DNA of 64,000 nt from an uncultured Clostridia bacterium. Lineage in GTDB: Bacteria > Bacillota > Clostridia > Christensenellales > Borkfalkiaceae. Under the pieces are notes generated by a model. It saw only the letters and a list, made by a program, of their open reading frames with translations, searched no databases and had not been told where the DNA came from. The translations under genes were made by a program, and so were the position numbers. Of the stretch, positions 41,293 through 49,931 are shown piece by piece (positions within the stretch are counted from its first letter, which is position 1; each line of letters opens with the position of its first letter). The stretch is from contig CALVPT010000009.1 in NCBI GenBank assembly GCA_944354125.1, positions 1 to 64,000 on the forward strand. The letters run 5' to 3'.

Positions 41293-41817
41293 ATGATTAA
41301 ATCCACCGAAACTTCTACAAACAAACTCATAATACTCTTCGTATTCGACAAGATGGAAAGCGCCCTCTCGGAGCGCACGATAGTCGATATGTGCTCATCC
41401 TCCAACGAGTGGATGGGCTATATGGACTGCGTAAACGTCATCCATAAGCTCATAGACGACAACTTCATCTATGCCGTAAACGAGGACGAAGATCCCCTCT
41501 ACTCCATTACGCCCGACGGCAGAGAGACGCTTGCAAACTTCTACATAAACATTCCCAAGAGCGTCAGAGAGGAGATTTCGCGGTTTGTAAAGAAGAACAG
41601 TGCAAAGTACCGCAACCGCCAGGAATGCCGCTCCGACTACTATCAGAACAAGGACGGCACTTATACGGTATTTCTAAAGATACTTGCCCCCGTTCAGCCG
41701 CTGATGGAGCTTAAGTTTGTAGTACCTGACAGAAAGACAGCCAATAAAATCTATAAAAAATGGGAAGAAAAGGCCGCCGACGTCTATTCGGTAATCTATG
41801 AAAATCTGTGCGACTGA
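41293..41817 (+). CDS. DUF4364 family protein
   Basis: The 174-residue protein belongs to a family found mostly in Clostridia. The N-terminal part (about 5-80) looks like a winged helix (DCVNVIHKLIDDNFIYAV, then a beta wing with DPLYSITPDGRETL), followed by a mixed C-terminal domain. A DNA-binding role is likely but unproven. It is followed 16 nt later by the TSCPD gene, so probably co-transcribed. Confidence 0.8.
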   Translation: MIKSTETSTNKLIILFVFDKMESALSERTIVDMCSSSNEWMGYMDCVNVIHKLIDDNFIYAVNEDEDPLYSITPDGRETLANFYINIPKSVREEISRFVKKNSAKYRNRQECRSDYYQNKDGTYTVFLKILAPVQPLMELKFVVPDRKTANKIYKKWEEKAADVYSVIYENLCD

Positions 41818-41833
41818 TGAGAGGTAATTACTT

Positions 41834-42085
41834 ATGTTTACTTATATGACAAAGGGCACCTGCTCGAAGAGCATTTCCTTCGACGTGGACGAACAGAACA
41901 GACTTCACTCCGTAAAATTTGTCAGCGGATGCAACGGCAATCTTCAGGGCGTATCCCGTCTTGTAGAAGGCATGGACATAGATAAGGTTCACGGCCTTCT
42001 GAAAGGCGTGCTGTGCCGAAACGGCACTTCCTGCCCCGATCAGCTGGCAATGGCCATAGAGGCATACAAAGAGAGCATAAAATAA
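41834..42085 (+). CDS. TSCPD domain protein (TIGR03905 type)
   Basis: Short protein of 83 residues consisting of one TSCPD domain. The naming motif TSCPDQLA is near residue 66, with further conserved Cys in GTCSKS, SGCNGN and VLCRNG. The domain also occurs at the end of ribonucleotide reductases and in isolated proteins of unknown role; four cysteines suggest metal binding. It has a ribosome-binding site (GAGGTAA) and a terminator after it. Confidence 0.85.
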   Translation: MFTYMTKGTCSKSISFDVDEQNRLHSVKFVSGCNGNLQGVSRLVEGMDIDKVHGLLKGVLCRNGTSCPDQLAMAIEAYKESIK

Positions 42086-42095
42086 ATTGTACGAC

Positions 42096-42131
42096 GAAGG
42101 CGCCGCAGAACACGTTCTGCGGCGCCTTTGC
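42096..42131. terminator. Bidirectional terminator
   Basis: The 15-bp stem AAGGCGCCGCAGAAC/GTTCTGCGGCGCCTT lies between two converging genes. Confidence 0.88.
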
Positions 42132-42138
42132 CATATTA

Positions 42139-42549
42139 TCATATTCTTATCAGACAATTATATACCTCAGACATATCGCCGCGGACGAGGTCGACATAGT
42201 AACACCTGCCCTCGTACAGTCCGTCGCAATACCTGACGATGTTGAATCCCTTGAAAGAGCCGACTACGTTGACTGCAAGCCTCTCAAAGCCCATGCCCTG
42301 ACACTCGCAGACGCCGCTGTACCTGAATTCTATCCAGACACCCTTCTGCATTGCCTTTACGGTCATGTCGTTGAGGCTGACGCCGAACGCAGGCATCTGC
42401 CTGCATTCCTCAAGCGTGCTCTGCCATACCGCCATTATACGGTCGTATTCATCGCCGCCCTGAGCGCACCTTATTACCTGCCCTTCTCGGTAGACGTATA
42501 TTTCGTCCGCCTCGGGGAAAGCCTGCTCTATATTTTCAAAGATTACCAT
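42139..42549 (-). CDS. Uncharacterised small protein
   Basis: The 136-residue protein opens MVIFENIEQAFPEADEIYVYR, with a central beta-rich part (MQKGVWIEFRYSG, VNVVGSFKGFNIVRYCDG). It starts 24 nt after nfnB on the same strand and could be the last gene of that transcript. There is no signal peptide, membrane helix or known motif. Confidence 0.65.
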   Translation of the reverse strand: MVIFENIEQAFPEADEIYVYREGQVIRCAQGGDEYDRIMAVWQSTLEECRQMPAFGVSLNDMTVKAMQKGVWIEFRYSGVCECQGMGFERLAVNVVGSFKGFNIVRYCDGLYEGRCYYVDLVRGDMSEVYNCLIRI

Positions 42550-42573
42550 ACTGATATTTTGCCTTGTTTGAGG

Positions 42574-43995
42574 TTATTTATTCTTTGCGGAAAGATATTC
42601 GTCTATCGCCTTGGCGGCAGTCTTGCCTGCGCCCATGGCGAGAATGACCGTAGCCGCACCCGTTACGGCGTCGCCGCCTGCATATACGCCCTCTTTCGAA
42701 GTCTTGCCCGTCTCTTCCTCGACTATTATTCCGCCGTGAGAGTTGACCGCAAGCCCCTCGGTAGTATTCTTTATGAGAGGGTTGGGACTCGTGCCGATGG
42801 ACATAATCACACAGTCGACGTCTATGACGTACTCGCTGCCCTTGACCTCGACGGGGCGTCTTCTGCCCCTTTCGTCGGGCTCGCCGAGTTCGCACTTTAT
42901 GACCTTTATGCCCGTGACGAATCCGTTTTTAGGGTCGCGTCTGTCATCGGGATTGTTATATCCGATTATTTCAACGGGATTGCGGAGAATATCGAACTCG
43001 ATACCCTCCTCCATGGCATGTTCTACCTCTTCCTTTCTTGCAGGAATTTCCGCCATCGAACGGCGATAGATTATGTAGACCTTTTCCGCGCCCAGCCTTA
43101 AAGCCGTCCTCGCGGCATCCATGGCGACATTGCCGCCGCCGACTACCGCAACCTTCCTGGCGTGCATGATAGGCGTTCTGCTGTCCTTGCTGTACGCCTT
43201 CATGAGATTGCTCCTCGTCAGGAACTCGTTAGCCGAATACACGCCTTTTAGACTCTCGCCGGGTATTCCCATGAATCTGGGAAGGCCTGCGCCCGAACCT
43301 ATGAAAACCGCCTCGTAGCCGTTTTCGAACAGCTCGTCCACGGTCAGGGTTTTGCCTATGACGACGTTTGTCTCGATATCTACGCCGTATTCCCTGAGCG
43401 TTTCGACTTCCTTGGAGACTATCGCCTTGGGAAGTCTGAACTCGGGTATGCCGTAGACGAGTACTCCGCCCGCAAGGTGAAGAGCTTCGAAGATGGTGAC
43501 CTTATAGCCCTTTTTTGCAAGGTCGCCCGCACACGCAAGTCCCGAAGGACCCGAACCTACGACCGCCACGCGGTGACCGTTGCTTTCGGGCGCGCTGATT
43601 TTTCCCTTGAAATTTGCGTTATGGTAGTCCGCGACAAACCTTTCAAGCCTGCCGATTCCGACGGGCTCGAATTTGATTCCCAGAGTACACTTGCTCTCGC
43701 ACTGCGTTTCCTGAGGGCAGACCCTTCCGCAGACGGCGGGGAGCGAAGAACTCTGCGAAATTATTCCGTATGCGCCCTCGAAATCGCCCTGCTTTATCTT
43801 TGTGATGAAGTCGGGTATGGCGATATTTACGGGACAGCCCTCGACGCACGGTCTGTTCTTGCAGTTCAGGCACCTCTGCGCCTCTGCTACTGCTATTTCG
43901 GGAGTATATCCGAGCGCTACTTCCTTGAAATTTCTTGCCCTTACATTTGCATCCTGAACGGGCATTTCGTGCTTTTTAGGTTGGATTGCCATCAT
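42574..43995 (-). CDS. nfnB: NfnB: NADPH-binding subunit of bifurcating transhydrogenase
   Basis: Large subunit of the NADH-dependent ferredoxin:NADP oxidoreductase, which couples NADPH oxidation to reduction of NAD and ferredoxin. The 473 residues contain two [4Fe-4S] cysteine sets (CLNCKNRPCVEGCP and CGRVCPQETQCESKC), an FAD site VVGSGPSGLACAGDLA and an NADP site VVGGGNVAMDAART. It is often annotated as glutamate synthase small subunit, but the pairing with an NfnA gene and the lack of a large gltB-type subunit favour Nfn. Two ATGs in tandem follow AAGGAGG; the second has the better spacing. Confidence 0.88.
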   Translation of the reverse strand: MMAIQPKKHEMPVQDANVRARNFKEVALGYTPEIAVAEAQRCLNCKNRPCVEGCPVNIAIPDFITKIKQGDFEGAYGIISQSSSLPAVCGRVCPQETQCESKCTLGIKFEPVGIGRLERFVADYHNANFKGKISAPESNGHRVAVVGSGPSGLACAGDLAKKGYKVTIFEALHLAGGVLVYGIPEFRLPKAIVSKEVETLREYGVDIETNVVIGKTLTVDELFENGYEAVFIGSGAGLPRFMGIPGESLKGVYSANEFLTRSNLMKAYSKDSRTPIMHARKVAVVGGGNVAMDAARTALRLGAEKVYIIYRRSMAEIPARKEEVEHAMEEGIEFDILRNPVEIIGYNNPDDRRDPKNGFVTGIKVIKCELGEPDERGRRRPVEVKGSEYVIDVDCVIMSIGTSPNPLIKNTTEGLAVNSHGGIIVEEETGKTSKEGVYAGGDAVTGAATVILAMGAGKTAAKAIDEYLSAKNK

Positions 43996-44843
43996 TCTGC
44001 CTCCTTTTTGAAGAGGTTGCAGTGCTCCTCTCTCTCGTGCCTTTCAAAGTCGGAATACATTGTAGAACGGAGCATTGCCTCGTCGAAGTCCACCTCGAAA
44101 CCGTTGAAATCGGGTCCGTCGACGCAGGCGAACTTTGTCTTGCCGCCGACAGTAAGGCGACAGCCGCCGCACATACCCGTACCGTCTATCATTATGGGGT
44201 TCATCGAGACGGTGGTCGGAACGTTGTAGGGCTTTGTTGTCGCCACTACGAACTTCATCATAACCAGCGGCCCTATGGCAATGACCATATCGTACTTCTC
44301 GCCGCTCTCTATGGCCTCCTTCAAAGGAGCGGTTACAACTCCCTTAGTGCCGTAACTTCCGTCGTCGGTCATAAGCGTAAGCCTGTCGGAGCACGCCCTG
44401 AATTCGTCCTCCAAAATCACCAGATCTTTATTTCTGAAACCTATAATCGAATGCACCTCGGCGCCGAGCTCCTTGAAACGCTGAGCTACGGGCAGGGCGA
44501 TCGCACATCCCACGCCGCCGCCGACTATGCATACCTTTCTGATGCCTTCCGTCTCGGTAGGTTTGCCAAGAGGACCGACGAAATCGCTTATGTATTCGCC
44601 CTCTTTCTTGTCATTGAGACTCATTGTAGAGTCGCCGACAACCTGAAATATTATCTTTACCGTGCCGTTTATTCTGTCGTAGCCTGCTACGGTGAGGGGT
44701 ATTCTCTCTCCGTCGTCGTCAGCCCTAAGAATTATGAACTGCCCCGCCTGCGCCTTCTTTGCCACGAGAGGCGCATATATGTCCATCATCGTGACGGTGG
44801 GATTGAGCTGACGCTTTTTTACAATTTTATACATCTGAAACAA
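43992..44843 (-). CDS. nfnA: NfnA: FAD/[2Fe-2S] subunit of bifurcating transhydrogenase
   Basis: Small subunit of Nfn, 283 residues, related to dihydroorotate dehydrogenase electron-transfer subunits. An FAD-binding barrel (1-95, with RIPLTVAGYD) and an NAD domain (CIVGGGVGCAIALPVAQ) precede a C-terminal [2Fe-2S] motif GMCGGCRLTVGGKTKFAC. It overlaps nfnB by 4 nt. Nfn gives anaerobes NADPH/ferredoxin balance, fitting the acetate fermentation genes nearby. Confidence 0.88.
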   Translation of the reverse strand: MFQMYKIVKKRQLNPTVTMMDIYAPLVAKKAQAGQFIILRADDDGERIPLTVAGYDRINGTVKIIFQVVGDSTMSLNDKKEGEYISDFVGPLGKPTETEGIRKVCIVGGGVGCAIALPVAQRFKELGAEVHSIIGFRNKDLVILEDEFRACSDRLTLMTDDGSYGTKGVVTAPLKEAIESGEKYDMVIAIGPLVMMKFVVATTKPYNVPTTVSMNPIMIDGTGMCGGCRLTVGGKTKFACVDGPDFNGFEVDFDEAMLRSTMYSDFERHEREEHCNLFKKEAE

Positions 44844-44847
44844 CTCC

Positions 44848-45087
44848 TCATAGTTTGATAAGCCTTTTTATGTCCTTGATGAGATACCACGGATATGGCG
44901 AATTTTCCATAGCGGCATACGTCACCGCGCGAATGACTCCGCGCTGTATGCGGTTGTGTCTGCCGAGCGGAGCGTCCACGAGGTCTCCCTCGGCGGCGCC
45001 GCCGAATCTGCAAAGATACCAATATGTCCGCCCGACGACGTTTTCATCGTCGGGAAATTCGACCGAAACAAAACACAACTTATCCAT
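44848..45087 (-). CDS. Small leaderless protein resembling the PriA N-terminal fold
   Basis: The 79-residue product starts at ATG 45087, 4 nt upstream of nfnA at its other end. Its pattern of an early Asp-rich strand, TYWYLCRFGG, a GDLVDAPLGRHNRIQRGVI core and a helical end recalls the small N-terminal domain of primosomal PriA (usual core form GDxVxVPFGRR...GVV). This is a weak, visual similarity. The promoter TTGATT-17-TATAAT ends 7 nt before the ATG with no ribosome-binding site, so the mRNA appears leaderless. It likely leads the nfnAB transcript. Confidence 0.7.
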   Translation of the reverse strand: MDKLCFVSVEFPDDENVVGRTYWYLCRFGGAAEGDLVDAPLGRHNRIQRGVIRAVTYAAMENSPYPWYLIKDIKRLIKL

Positions 45088-45094
45088 TTTGATT

Positions 45095-45123
45095 ATTATA
45101 GCGCGTTTTTCGCCATAAATCAA
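45095..45123 (-). promoter_or_regulatory. Promoter of the 45087 gene and nfnAB (leaderless)
   Basis: Minus-strand TTGATT (45118-45123), a 17-bp spacer and TATAAT (45095-45100). The ATG begins 7 nt after the -10 box. Confidence 0.8.
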
Positions 45124-45159
45124 ACTTATAGCCCGTATAAATATATTTTTTTGTACAGC

Positions 45160-45188
45160 AAAAAGCGGACCCGTTAAGTCCGCTTTAA
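45160..45188 (-). terminator. Terminator of rpmF
   Basis: AAAGCGGAC/GTCCGCTTT is followed on the minus strand by TTTTTGC. Confidence 0.8.
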
Positions 45189-45212
45189 AGCATCCTGTTT
45201 TTTAATTGTCAA

Positions 45213-45401
45213 TTAGTCCTTATTGGGCTTTTCTGCAACGACTTCAGTCTTATCGTAGTAGCCGCAGTTCTTGCATACTCTGTGTGCCTGCATGAGCTCG
45301 TGGCAATGAGGACACTCAACAAGCGTGGGAGCCGTAGCCTTGTAGTTTGCAAATCTCTTATCCGTCCTGCTCTTCGACTGTTTTCCCTTGGGTACTGCCA
45401 T
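45213..45401 (-). CDS. rpmF: 50S ribosomal protein L32
   Basis: Small zinc-ribbon protein of the large ribosomal subunit, 62 residues. The N-terminus MAVPKGKQSKSRTDKR is characteristic, and the zinc-binding Cys are in CPHCHELM and CKNCGYY. All four cysteines are present, so this is the zinc-binding paralogue. It follows yceD, the usual order across bacteria. Confidence 0.97.
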   Translation of the reverse strand: MAVPKGKQSKSRTDKRFANYKATAPTLVECPHCHELMQAHRVCKNCGYYDKTEVVAEKPNKD

Positions 45402-45427
45402 TTCTATAACACCTCTCTTAATTTATC

Positions 45428-45829
45428 TTAATTGATTTTTATACCTTCGCAGCCCTCTTTGCACAATAAAACCGCTGGCTGGCTGAAAAGCAACGCATCG
45501 TCTACGGCAACCTTAAGGTCTACCTTTACGCCGTCGTAAACATAGTTGTCGCAATCGTTTTTGTCGGTCACGAACAACACCTCGGTCGAGTATTCGATAG
45601 CCTGCTCCGCATCTGCAAGGCAGTAAGAACACTGTCCTTTCAGATTGTATTTCAAGGTAAATGTTACGCCAACGCTGTCATCGTCGTAGATTTCATACTT
45701 TCCCTCTACGTCCACCTTATCGATAGACGAGAGCGGTACGAGTATCTTGTCCTTTTCGGGGACGAAGTCAAACGCAAACGTGCCTTCGTATTTACCTTTG
45801 GTAAGCAATTTTCTAACTTCAATAATCAT
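45428..45829 (-). CDS. yceD: YceD family protein (DUF177)
   Basis: Conserved protein coded next to rpmF in many bacteria; in plants and E. coli homologues are linked to 23S rRNA accumulation. I start at ATG 45829 (133 residues), since the upstream ATG lies before the promoter's -10 box. The conserved Cys pair region is QCSYCLADAEQAIEY, and the C-terminal LLCKEGCEGI is typical. It has its own promoter downstream of ackA. Confidence 0.9.
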   Translation of the reverse strand: MIIEVRKLLTKGKYEGTFAFDFVPEKDKILVPLSSIDKVDVEGKYEIYDDDSVGVTFTLKYNLKGQCSYCLADAEQAIEYSTEVLFVTDKNDCDNYVYDGVKVDLKVAVDDALLFSQPAVLLCKEGCEGIKIN

Positions 45830-45848
45830 ACTCAAAGCCGACTTCCAA

Positions 45849-45877
45849 ATTATATTATAAGGCACTATATTTGTCAA
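45849..45877 (-). promoter_or_regulatory. Promoter of yceD-rpmF
   Basis: Minus-strand TTGACA (45872-45877), a 17-bp spacer and TATAAT (45849-45854). It lets the ribosomal genes be expressed independently of ackA. Confidence 0.8.
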
Positions 45878-45904
45878 CTCATTTTGGAGCGAGTGCAAAT
45901 ATTT

Positions 45905-47101
45905 TTATAAAAGTTCCGCCGTTTCCCTTGCAATTACAAGCTCTTCGTTGGTGGGAATTACGAGAACCTTGACCTTGCTGTCCTTTGCGGAAATTTCACG
46001 GATAGCGCCGTTGTTCTTTGCCTCGTTTGCCTTTTTATCCAGCTTAACGCCGAGGAATTCGAGGCCTTCGCATACGCCTTCCCTGACGATTGGCGTATTT
46101 TCGCCTATGCCCGCCGTGAATACTATGCAGTCGAGTCCGCCCATTACGGCAGCATACGCGCCGACAAACTTCTTGGTCTGATATGAGAACATCTCAAGCG
46201 CGAGCTTGCACCTTTCGTTGCCCTTTTCCGCGCCTGCCTCGAGGTCTCTGAAATCGCTGGAAACGCCGGATATGCCCGCAACGCCGCACTCCTTGTTGAG
46301 GTAGGTGACGATTTCGGCGTGGCTGAGCCCCTTCTTTCTTGCAAGGAATTCAACCGCAGATGCGTCTATGTCGCCCGAACGGGTACCCATGAGCACGCCT
46401 GCGAGGGGCGTGAAGCCCATTGACGTATCCACGCACTTGCCGCCGTCTACCGCCGTTATGGACGAGCCGTTGCCGAGATGGCAGGTGACTATCTTGAGCT
46501 CTTCGGGCTTCTTGCCGAGATATTTTGCCGCCTCCTGCGAGACAAACTTATGGCTGGTGCCGTGCGCGCCGTACTTTCTTACGCCGTACTGCTTGTAATC
46601 TTCATACTTGATGCCGTAAAGGTATGCCTTTTCGGGCATGGTCTGATGGAAAGACGAATCGAACACGAGCGTCATGGGCGTGTTGGGCATAACTTCCATG
46701 CATGCCCTCAGTCCCGTAGCCGCTGCGGGATTGTGAAGGGGCGCAAGCTCGAAGGTCTTTTCCTCTAAAGTCTTTAAAACTTCGGGAGTGACGAGCGTCG
46801 TCTTCTTGAAATATTCGCCGCTGGCGACTATTCTGTGACCTACTGCGCCTATTTCGTCCATGGACTTGATGACGCCTATCTCGCTGTCGGTGAGTGCGGA
46901 GAGCACGAGTTCGATTGCTACCTTGTGATTGGGCATTTCCTGCTCGTATACCTTTTCGCGGCCGTTACCCTTGGCCTTGAGCACGGAGCCGGGAATGCCT
47001 ATTCTCTCGCAGCCGCCCTTGGCGAGCACTGCCTCGGTCTCCATGTCTATGAGCTGATACTTGAGCGATGAACTGCCTGCATTTACAACTAATATTTTCA
47101 T
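45905..47101 (-). CDS. ackA: Acetate kinase
   Basis: Converts acetyl phosphate and ADP to acetate and ATP, the energy-yielding end of mixed-acid fermentation. The opening VVNAGSSSLKYQLID and the signature GHRIVASGEYF and TRSGDIDASAV are present. At 398 residues the length is standard. It follows pta by 18 nt on the same strand. Confidence 0.97.
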   Translation of the reverse strand: MKILVVNAGSSSLKYQLIDMETEAVLAKGGCERIGIPGSVLKAKGNGREKVYEQEMPNHKVAIELVLSALTDSEIGVIKSMDEIGAVGHRIVASGEYFKKTTLVTPEVLKTLEEKTFELAPLHNPAAATGLRACMEVMPNTPMTLVFDSSFHQTMPEKAYLYGIKYEDYKQYGVRKYGAHGTSHKFVSQEAAKYLGKKPEELKIVTCHLGNGSSITAVDGGKCVDTSMGFTPLAGVLMGTRSGDIDASAVEFLARKKGLSHAEIVTYLNKECGVAGISGVSSDFRDLEAGAEKGNERCKLALEMFSYQTKKFVGAYAAVMGGLDCIVFTAGIGENTPIVREGVCEGLEFLGVKLDKKANEAKNNGAIREISAKDSKVKVLVIPTNEELVIARETAELL

Positions 47102-47119
47102 ATTGTCCCCTCGGATGAA

Positions 47120-48124
47120 TTATTCTGCCTGAAGCGCGGTCACGGCAACCGTTGCGACTATGTCCTCTACGTTACAGCCTCTGGAAAGGTCGTTGAGAGG
47201 TCTTGCAAAGCCCTGACATACGGGACCTATTGCCATATAGCCGCCGAAACGCTGGGCAATCTTATAGCCGATGTTGCCTGCATTTATGTTGGGGAATACG
47301 AATACGTTTGCATGTCCCGCAACCTTGGAGCCGGGCGCCTTGAGCTGGCCTACTTCGGGAGCTACGGCTGCATCGAACTGGAATTCGCCGTCGAGCGCGA
47401 GGTCGGGCGCCATTGCCTTTGCAAGCGCCGTTGCCTCCTGCATCTTGGGAACAGACTTGAAGAACTTGTCGTCGTTGCCGCTGCCCTTGGTGGAGAACGA
47501 AAGCATTGCCACTCTCGGTTCGATGCCTGCTATGTCCCTTGCCGTCTTTGCCGAGGATACGGCGATGTCTGCAAGCTGCTGGGCATCGGGCTCGATATTT
47601 ATGGCGCAGTCTGCAAATACTGCGACTCCGTCGGGATTATATTTGTTTTCGTCCTTGGGCGCTATCATTATGAAACAGCTCGAAACCGTCTTGATTCCGG
47701 GAGCCGTCTTTACTACCTGAAGTCCGGGACGAAGGGTGTTTGCCGTAGAGTGGCAGGCTCCCGAAACATATCCGTCTACGTCGCCGGCCTTGAGCATGAG
47801 CGCGCCGAACATCGTCCTGTCCTTTGCCTGCTCTGCCGCCTGTTCCTCAGTCATTCCCTTTGCCTTTCTTGCTTCGTACAATATCTTTGCATATTCCTTG
47901 GTCTTGTCGGAAGTAAGCGGATCGATGAGGGTTATGCCCGTAAGATCTACGCCGGGTGCAACCTTTGCGCATTCTTCTGCATTTCCTATGAGGACTATCT
48001 TCGCGATGCCCTCAGCCGTAATCTTAGCCGCAGCCTCTACCACGCGCTTGTCCTCGCCCTCGCAAAGGACTATGGTCTTTTTGCGAGCCGCCGCTTTTGC
48101 CTTGATGTCTTCAAGTAACCCCAT
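47120..48124 (-). CDS. pta: Phosphate acetyltransferase
   Basis: Converts acetyl-CoA and phosphate to acetyl phosphate and CoA. The 334-residue short form (no N-terminal DRTGG/AAA domains) is typical of Firmicutes. Family motifs include GACHSTANTLRPGLQVVKT and the C-terminal PVCQGFARPLNDLSRG. It is the first gene of the pta-ackA pair. Confidence 0.96.
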   Translation of the reverse strand: MGLLEDIKAKAAARKKTIVLCEGEDKRVVEAAAKITAEGIAKIVLIGNAEECAKVAPGVDLTGITLIDPLTSDKTKEYAKILYEARKAKGMTEEQAAEQAKDRTMFGALMLKAGDVDGYVSGACHSTANTLRPGLQVVKTAPGIKTVSSCFIMIAPKDENKYNPDGVAVFADCAINIEPDAQQLADIAVSSAKTARDIAGIEPRVAMLSFSTKGSGNDDKFFKSVPKMQEATALAKAMAPDLALDGEFQFDAAVAPEVGQLKAPGSKVAGHANVFVFPNINAGNIGYKIAQRFGGYMAIGPVCQGFARPLNDLSRGCNVEDIVATVAVTALQAE

Positions 48125-48248
48125 ACCAAATAACTCCTTAAAAAATTGCTTTATTTATCCGCGTTTTTGGTTTATAATATTAAAAAACCGAGCGCCGTCT
48201 TATAACACCATAATTATATAATACTTTTAGTCAATTGTAAAGGTAAAA

Positions 48249-49373
48249 ATGGATATTTGCGCAATTATTTGTGAACTCAATCCCCTGCATAACGGTCACG
48301 CCTACCTCATCGGGAGCGCAAGGAGACTGACGGGCTGCGACGCCGTGCTTCTGATTATGAGCGGCAGTTTCACCCAGCGCGGCGAGATGTGCATTCTCGA
48401 CAAATATGTGAGGGCGCGCCACGCAATCTTGAGCGGAGCCGACGCCGTAATAGAGCTGCCTGCCCCCTTCGCCGTCGCCCCCGCCGAAATATTTGCGCGC
48501 GGCGCCGTCAAAATACTCTCTTCGATACCCGACGTCAAGTCACTTTGTTTCGGCTGCGAGGAAGTGGCAGATTTCGGCGCGGTCGCAAAATACCTTTCAG
48601 ACGAGGACGGCGCGTTCAGAGAGAGGCTTAGCTCTTTGCTTGAAAATGGCGAAGGCTATGCCTTTGCGTATTCAAAGGCGGCGGAAAAGTATTCCGGACT
48701 GCTCTCCTCCCCGAACAATATCTTAGCCGTCGAATACGCGAAAGCCAACCTGAAAGAGGGTTCGCGCCTTGCGCTGTTTCCCGTAAAGCGACAGGGAAAC
48801 GGCTACCACAGCGAAAAGCTGAGCGGAAAATTTGCCTCCGCCAGAGCCATACGCGGCAACCTCCATTGCCTTGACACAGCCGCGTTCGTGCCAGACTTCG
48901 TGTTTGACGACCTTAAGCAAGCCGAGGACAGAACGGAGAGGTTCAAGCAGCTTGCCGCCGACTGTCTGTTCTTTGCCGACAAGCAAAAGCTGAAGGGCAT
49001 TTACGGCTGCAGCGAAGGGCTGGAAAACAGGCTTAAAAACCTCAGTACAGGGTTTTCCTTCGACGAAATAATAGAAAAATGCACCAACAAGCGCTATTCC
49101 TCGACGAGAATAAGGCGGATTATCTGCGCGAACATGCTCTCTTCAGACAGAAAATGCGCAGACGAGGCGCTGACTAAAAGACTGCCCGTAAAAGTGCTTG
49201 CCGTCAGAAAACCCTTGGCGGCCTCCATTCTTCCCCTTCTCAGCTCAGACGGGGACGATGACGAATGCGTGAAAAGGCTTACGGCAATTACCGACGACAG
49301 CTATCGCATTTGGCGTTACATTAACTATCCTCACGGCGAGGACAACGTAAACCAGAAGATGATTCTCGTCTGA
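48249..49373 (+). CDS. tmcAL: tRNA(Met) cytidine acetate ligase
   Basis: Makes N4-acetylcytidine at the wobble position of elongator tRNA-Met, using acetate and ATP (the known role of B. subtilis YlbM). The N-terminal nucleotidyltransferase motif CELNPLHNGHAYL (HxGH) is intact, followed by MSGSFTQRGE. At 374 residues it is close to the usual 400. It is divergent from pta-ackA-yceD-rpmF, a conserved Firmicute neighbourhood, and its acetate use sits well there. Confidence 0.92.
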   Translation: MDICAIICELNPLHNGHAYLIGSARRLTGCDAVLLIMSGSFTQRGEMCILDKYVRARHAILSGADAVIELPAPFAVAPAEIFARGAVKILSSIPDVKSLCFGCEEVADFGAVAKYLSDEDGAFRERLSSLLENGEGYAFAYSKAAEKYSGLLSSPNNILAVEYAKANLKEGSRLALFPVKRQGNGYHSEKLSGKFASARAIRGNLHCLDTAAFVPDFVFDDLKQAEDRTERFKQLAADCLFFADKQKLKGIYGCSEGLENRLKNLSTGFSFDEIIEKCTNKRYSSTRIRRIICANMLSSDRKCADEALTKRLPVKVLAVRKPLAASILPLLSSDGDDDECVKRLTAITDDSYRIWRYINYPHGEDNVNQKMILV

Positions 49374-49409
49374 CCGCCCTCTGACATTTTTGTACGCACT
49401 TACGGCTAA

Positions 49410-49442
49410 GGGGGCGCGCGGAAAAATTTTCCGCGCGCCCCC
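49410..49442. terminator. Strong GC-rich hairpin between tmcAL and rnpB
   Basis: A 16-bp perfect stem GGGGGCGCGCGGAAAA/TTTTCCGCGCGCCCCC lies between converging genes. No T run follows on either strand, yet position and strength fit a two-way terminator or transcript-end stabiliser. Confidence 0.65.
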
Positions 49443-49457
49443 TGAAACTTAAAATAA

Positions 49458-49822
49458 AATAAATCCGAGACAGATCTGTAAGCCGAGTTCTGTCGTGTAC
49501 GGTTATCTATCTAGACATACAGTCGCCTGCATGTTCGAGCGATGTTGACGGATAATGTCGGACGGGCAGCCCTCTGCATTAAAACAAGACATTATCCCAA
49601 TCTTGCATCGGATGGGGTTTGACTGGCAGGCCGCGTTACCGCAGCCTCGGTGAGCTCTTACCTCGCCATTCCGCCCTTACAGACAAAATTGTCTGCGGTA
49701 TATTTCTGTTCACTTTCCTTGAAGTCGCCTTCACCTGCCGTTAGCAGGCATCCTGCCCTGCGATGCTCGGACTTTCCTCACGCAAATTTCTTTGCCCGCA
49801 ACCGTATAATCTGCTCGGATTT
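49458..49822 (-). ncRNA. rnpB: RNase P RNA
   Basis: Catalytic RNA that matures tRNA 5' ends. On the minus strand it has the conserved P4 core GAGGAAAGTCCGAGC near its 5' end, the internal AACAGAAATATACCGC and the 3' ACAGAACTCGGCTTAC. The ends pair as helix P1 (AATAAATCCGAG with CTCGGATTTATT). At about 365 nt the size is normal. The promoter TTTACT-17-TATTAT precedes it. Confidence 0.95.
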
Positions 49823-49827
49823 ATTAA

Positions 49828-49856
49828 ATAATATCACACTTTTGGCTTTTAGTAAA
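49828..49856 (-). promoter_or_regulatory. Promoter of rnpB
   Basis: Minus-strand TTTACT (49851-49856), a 17-bp spacer and TATTAT (49828-49833). It places the transcript start at about 49821, matching helix P1. Confidence 0.7.
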
Positions 49857-49874
49857 ACTAATACTCCATAATAA

Positions 49875-49903
49875 TTGCATTTTTTTTATTTTTAATTTAA
49901 AAT
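49875..49903 (+). promoter_or_regulatory. Promoter of pyk
   Basis: TTGCAT (49875-49880), a 17-bp spacer and TAAAAT (49898-49903). Confidence 0.65.
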
Positions 49904-49931
49904 ATAGGCGTAATTCTTTCAGGAGATTTTT

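Noticed and set aside
42013..43101. 362-residue open frame opposite nfnB
   Set aside because: Antisense shadow of a clear Fe-S flavoprotein gene; the composition is rich in Tyr, Arg and Cys, as expected for an antisense frame.
43986..44858. 290-residue open frame opposite nfnA
   Set aside because: Antisense shadow, no motif and no start signals.
49650..49871. Small frame inside rnpB
   Set aside because: It lies antisense to RNase P RNA.
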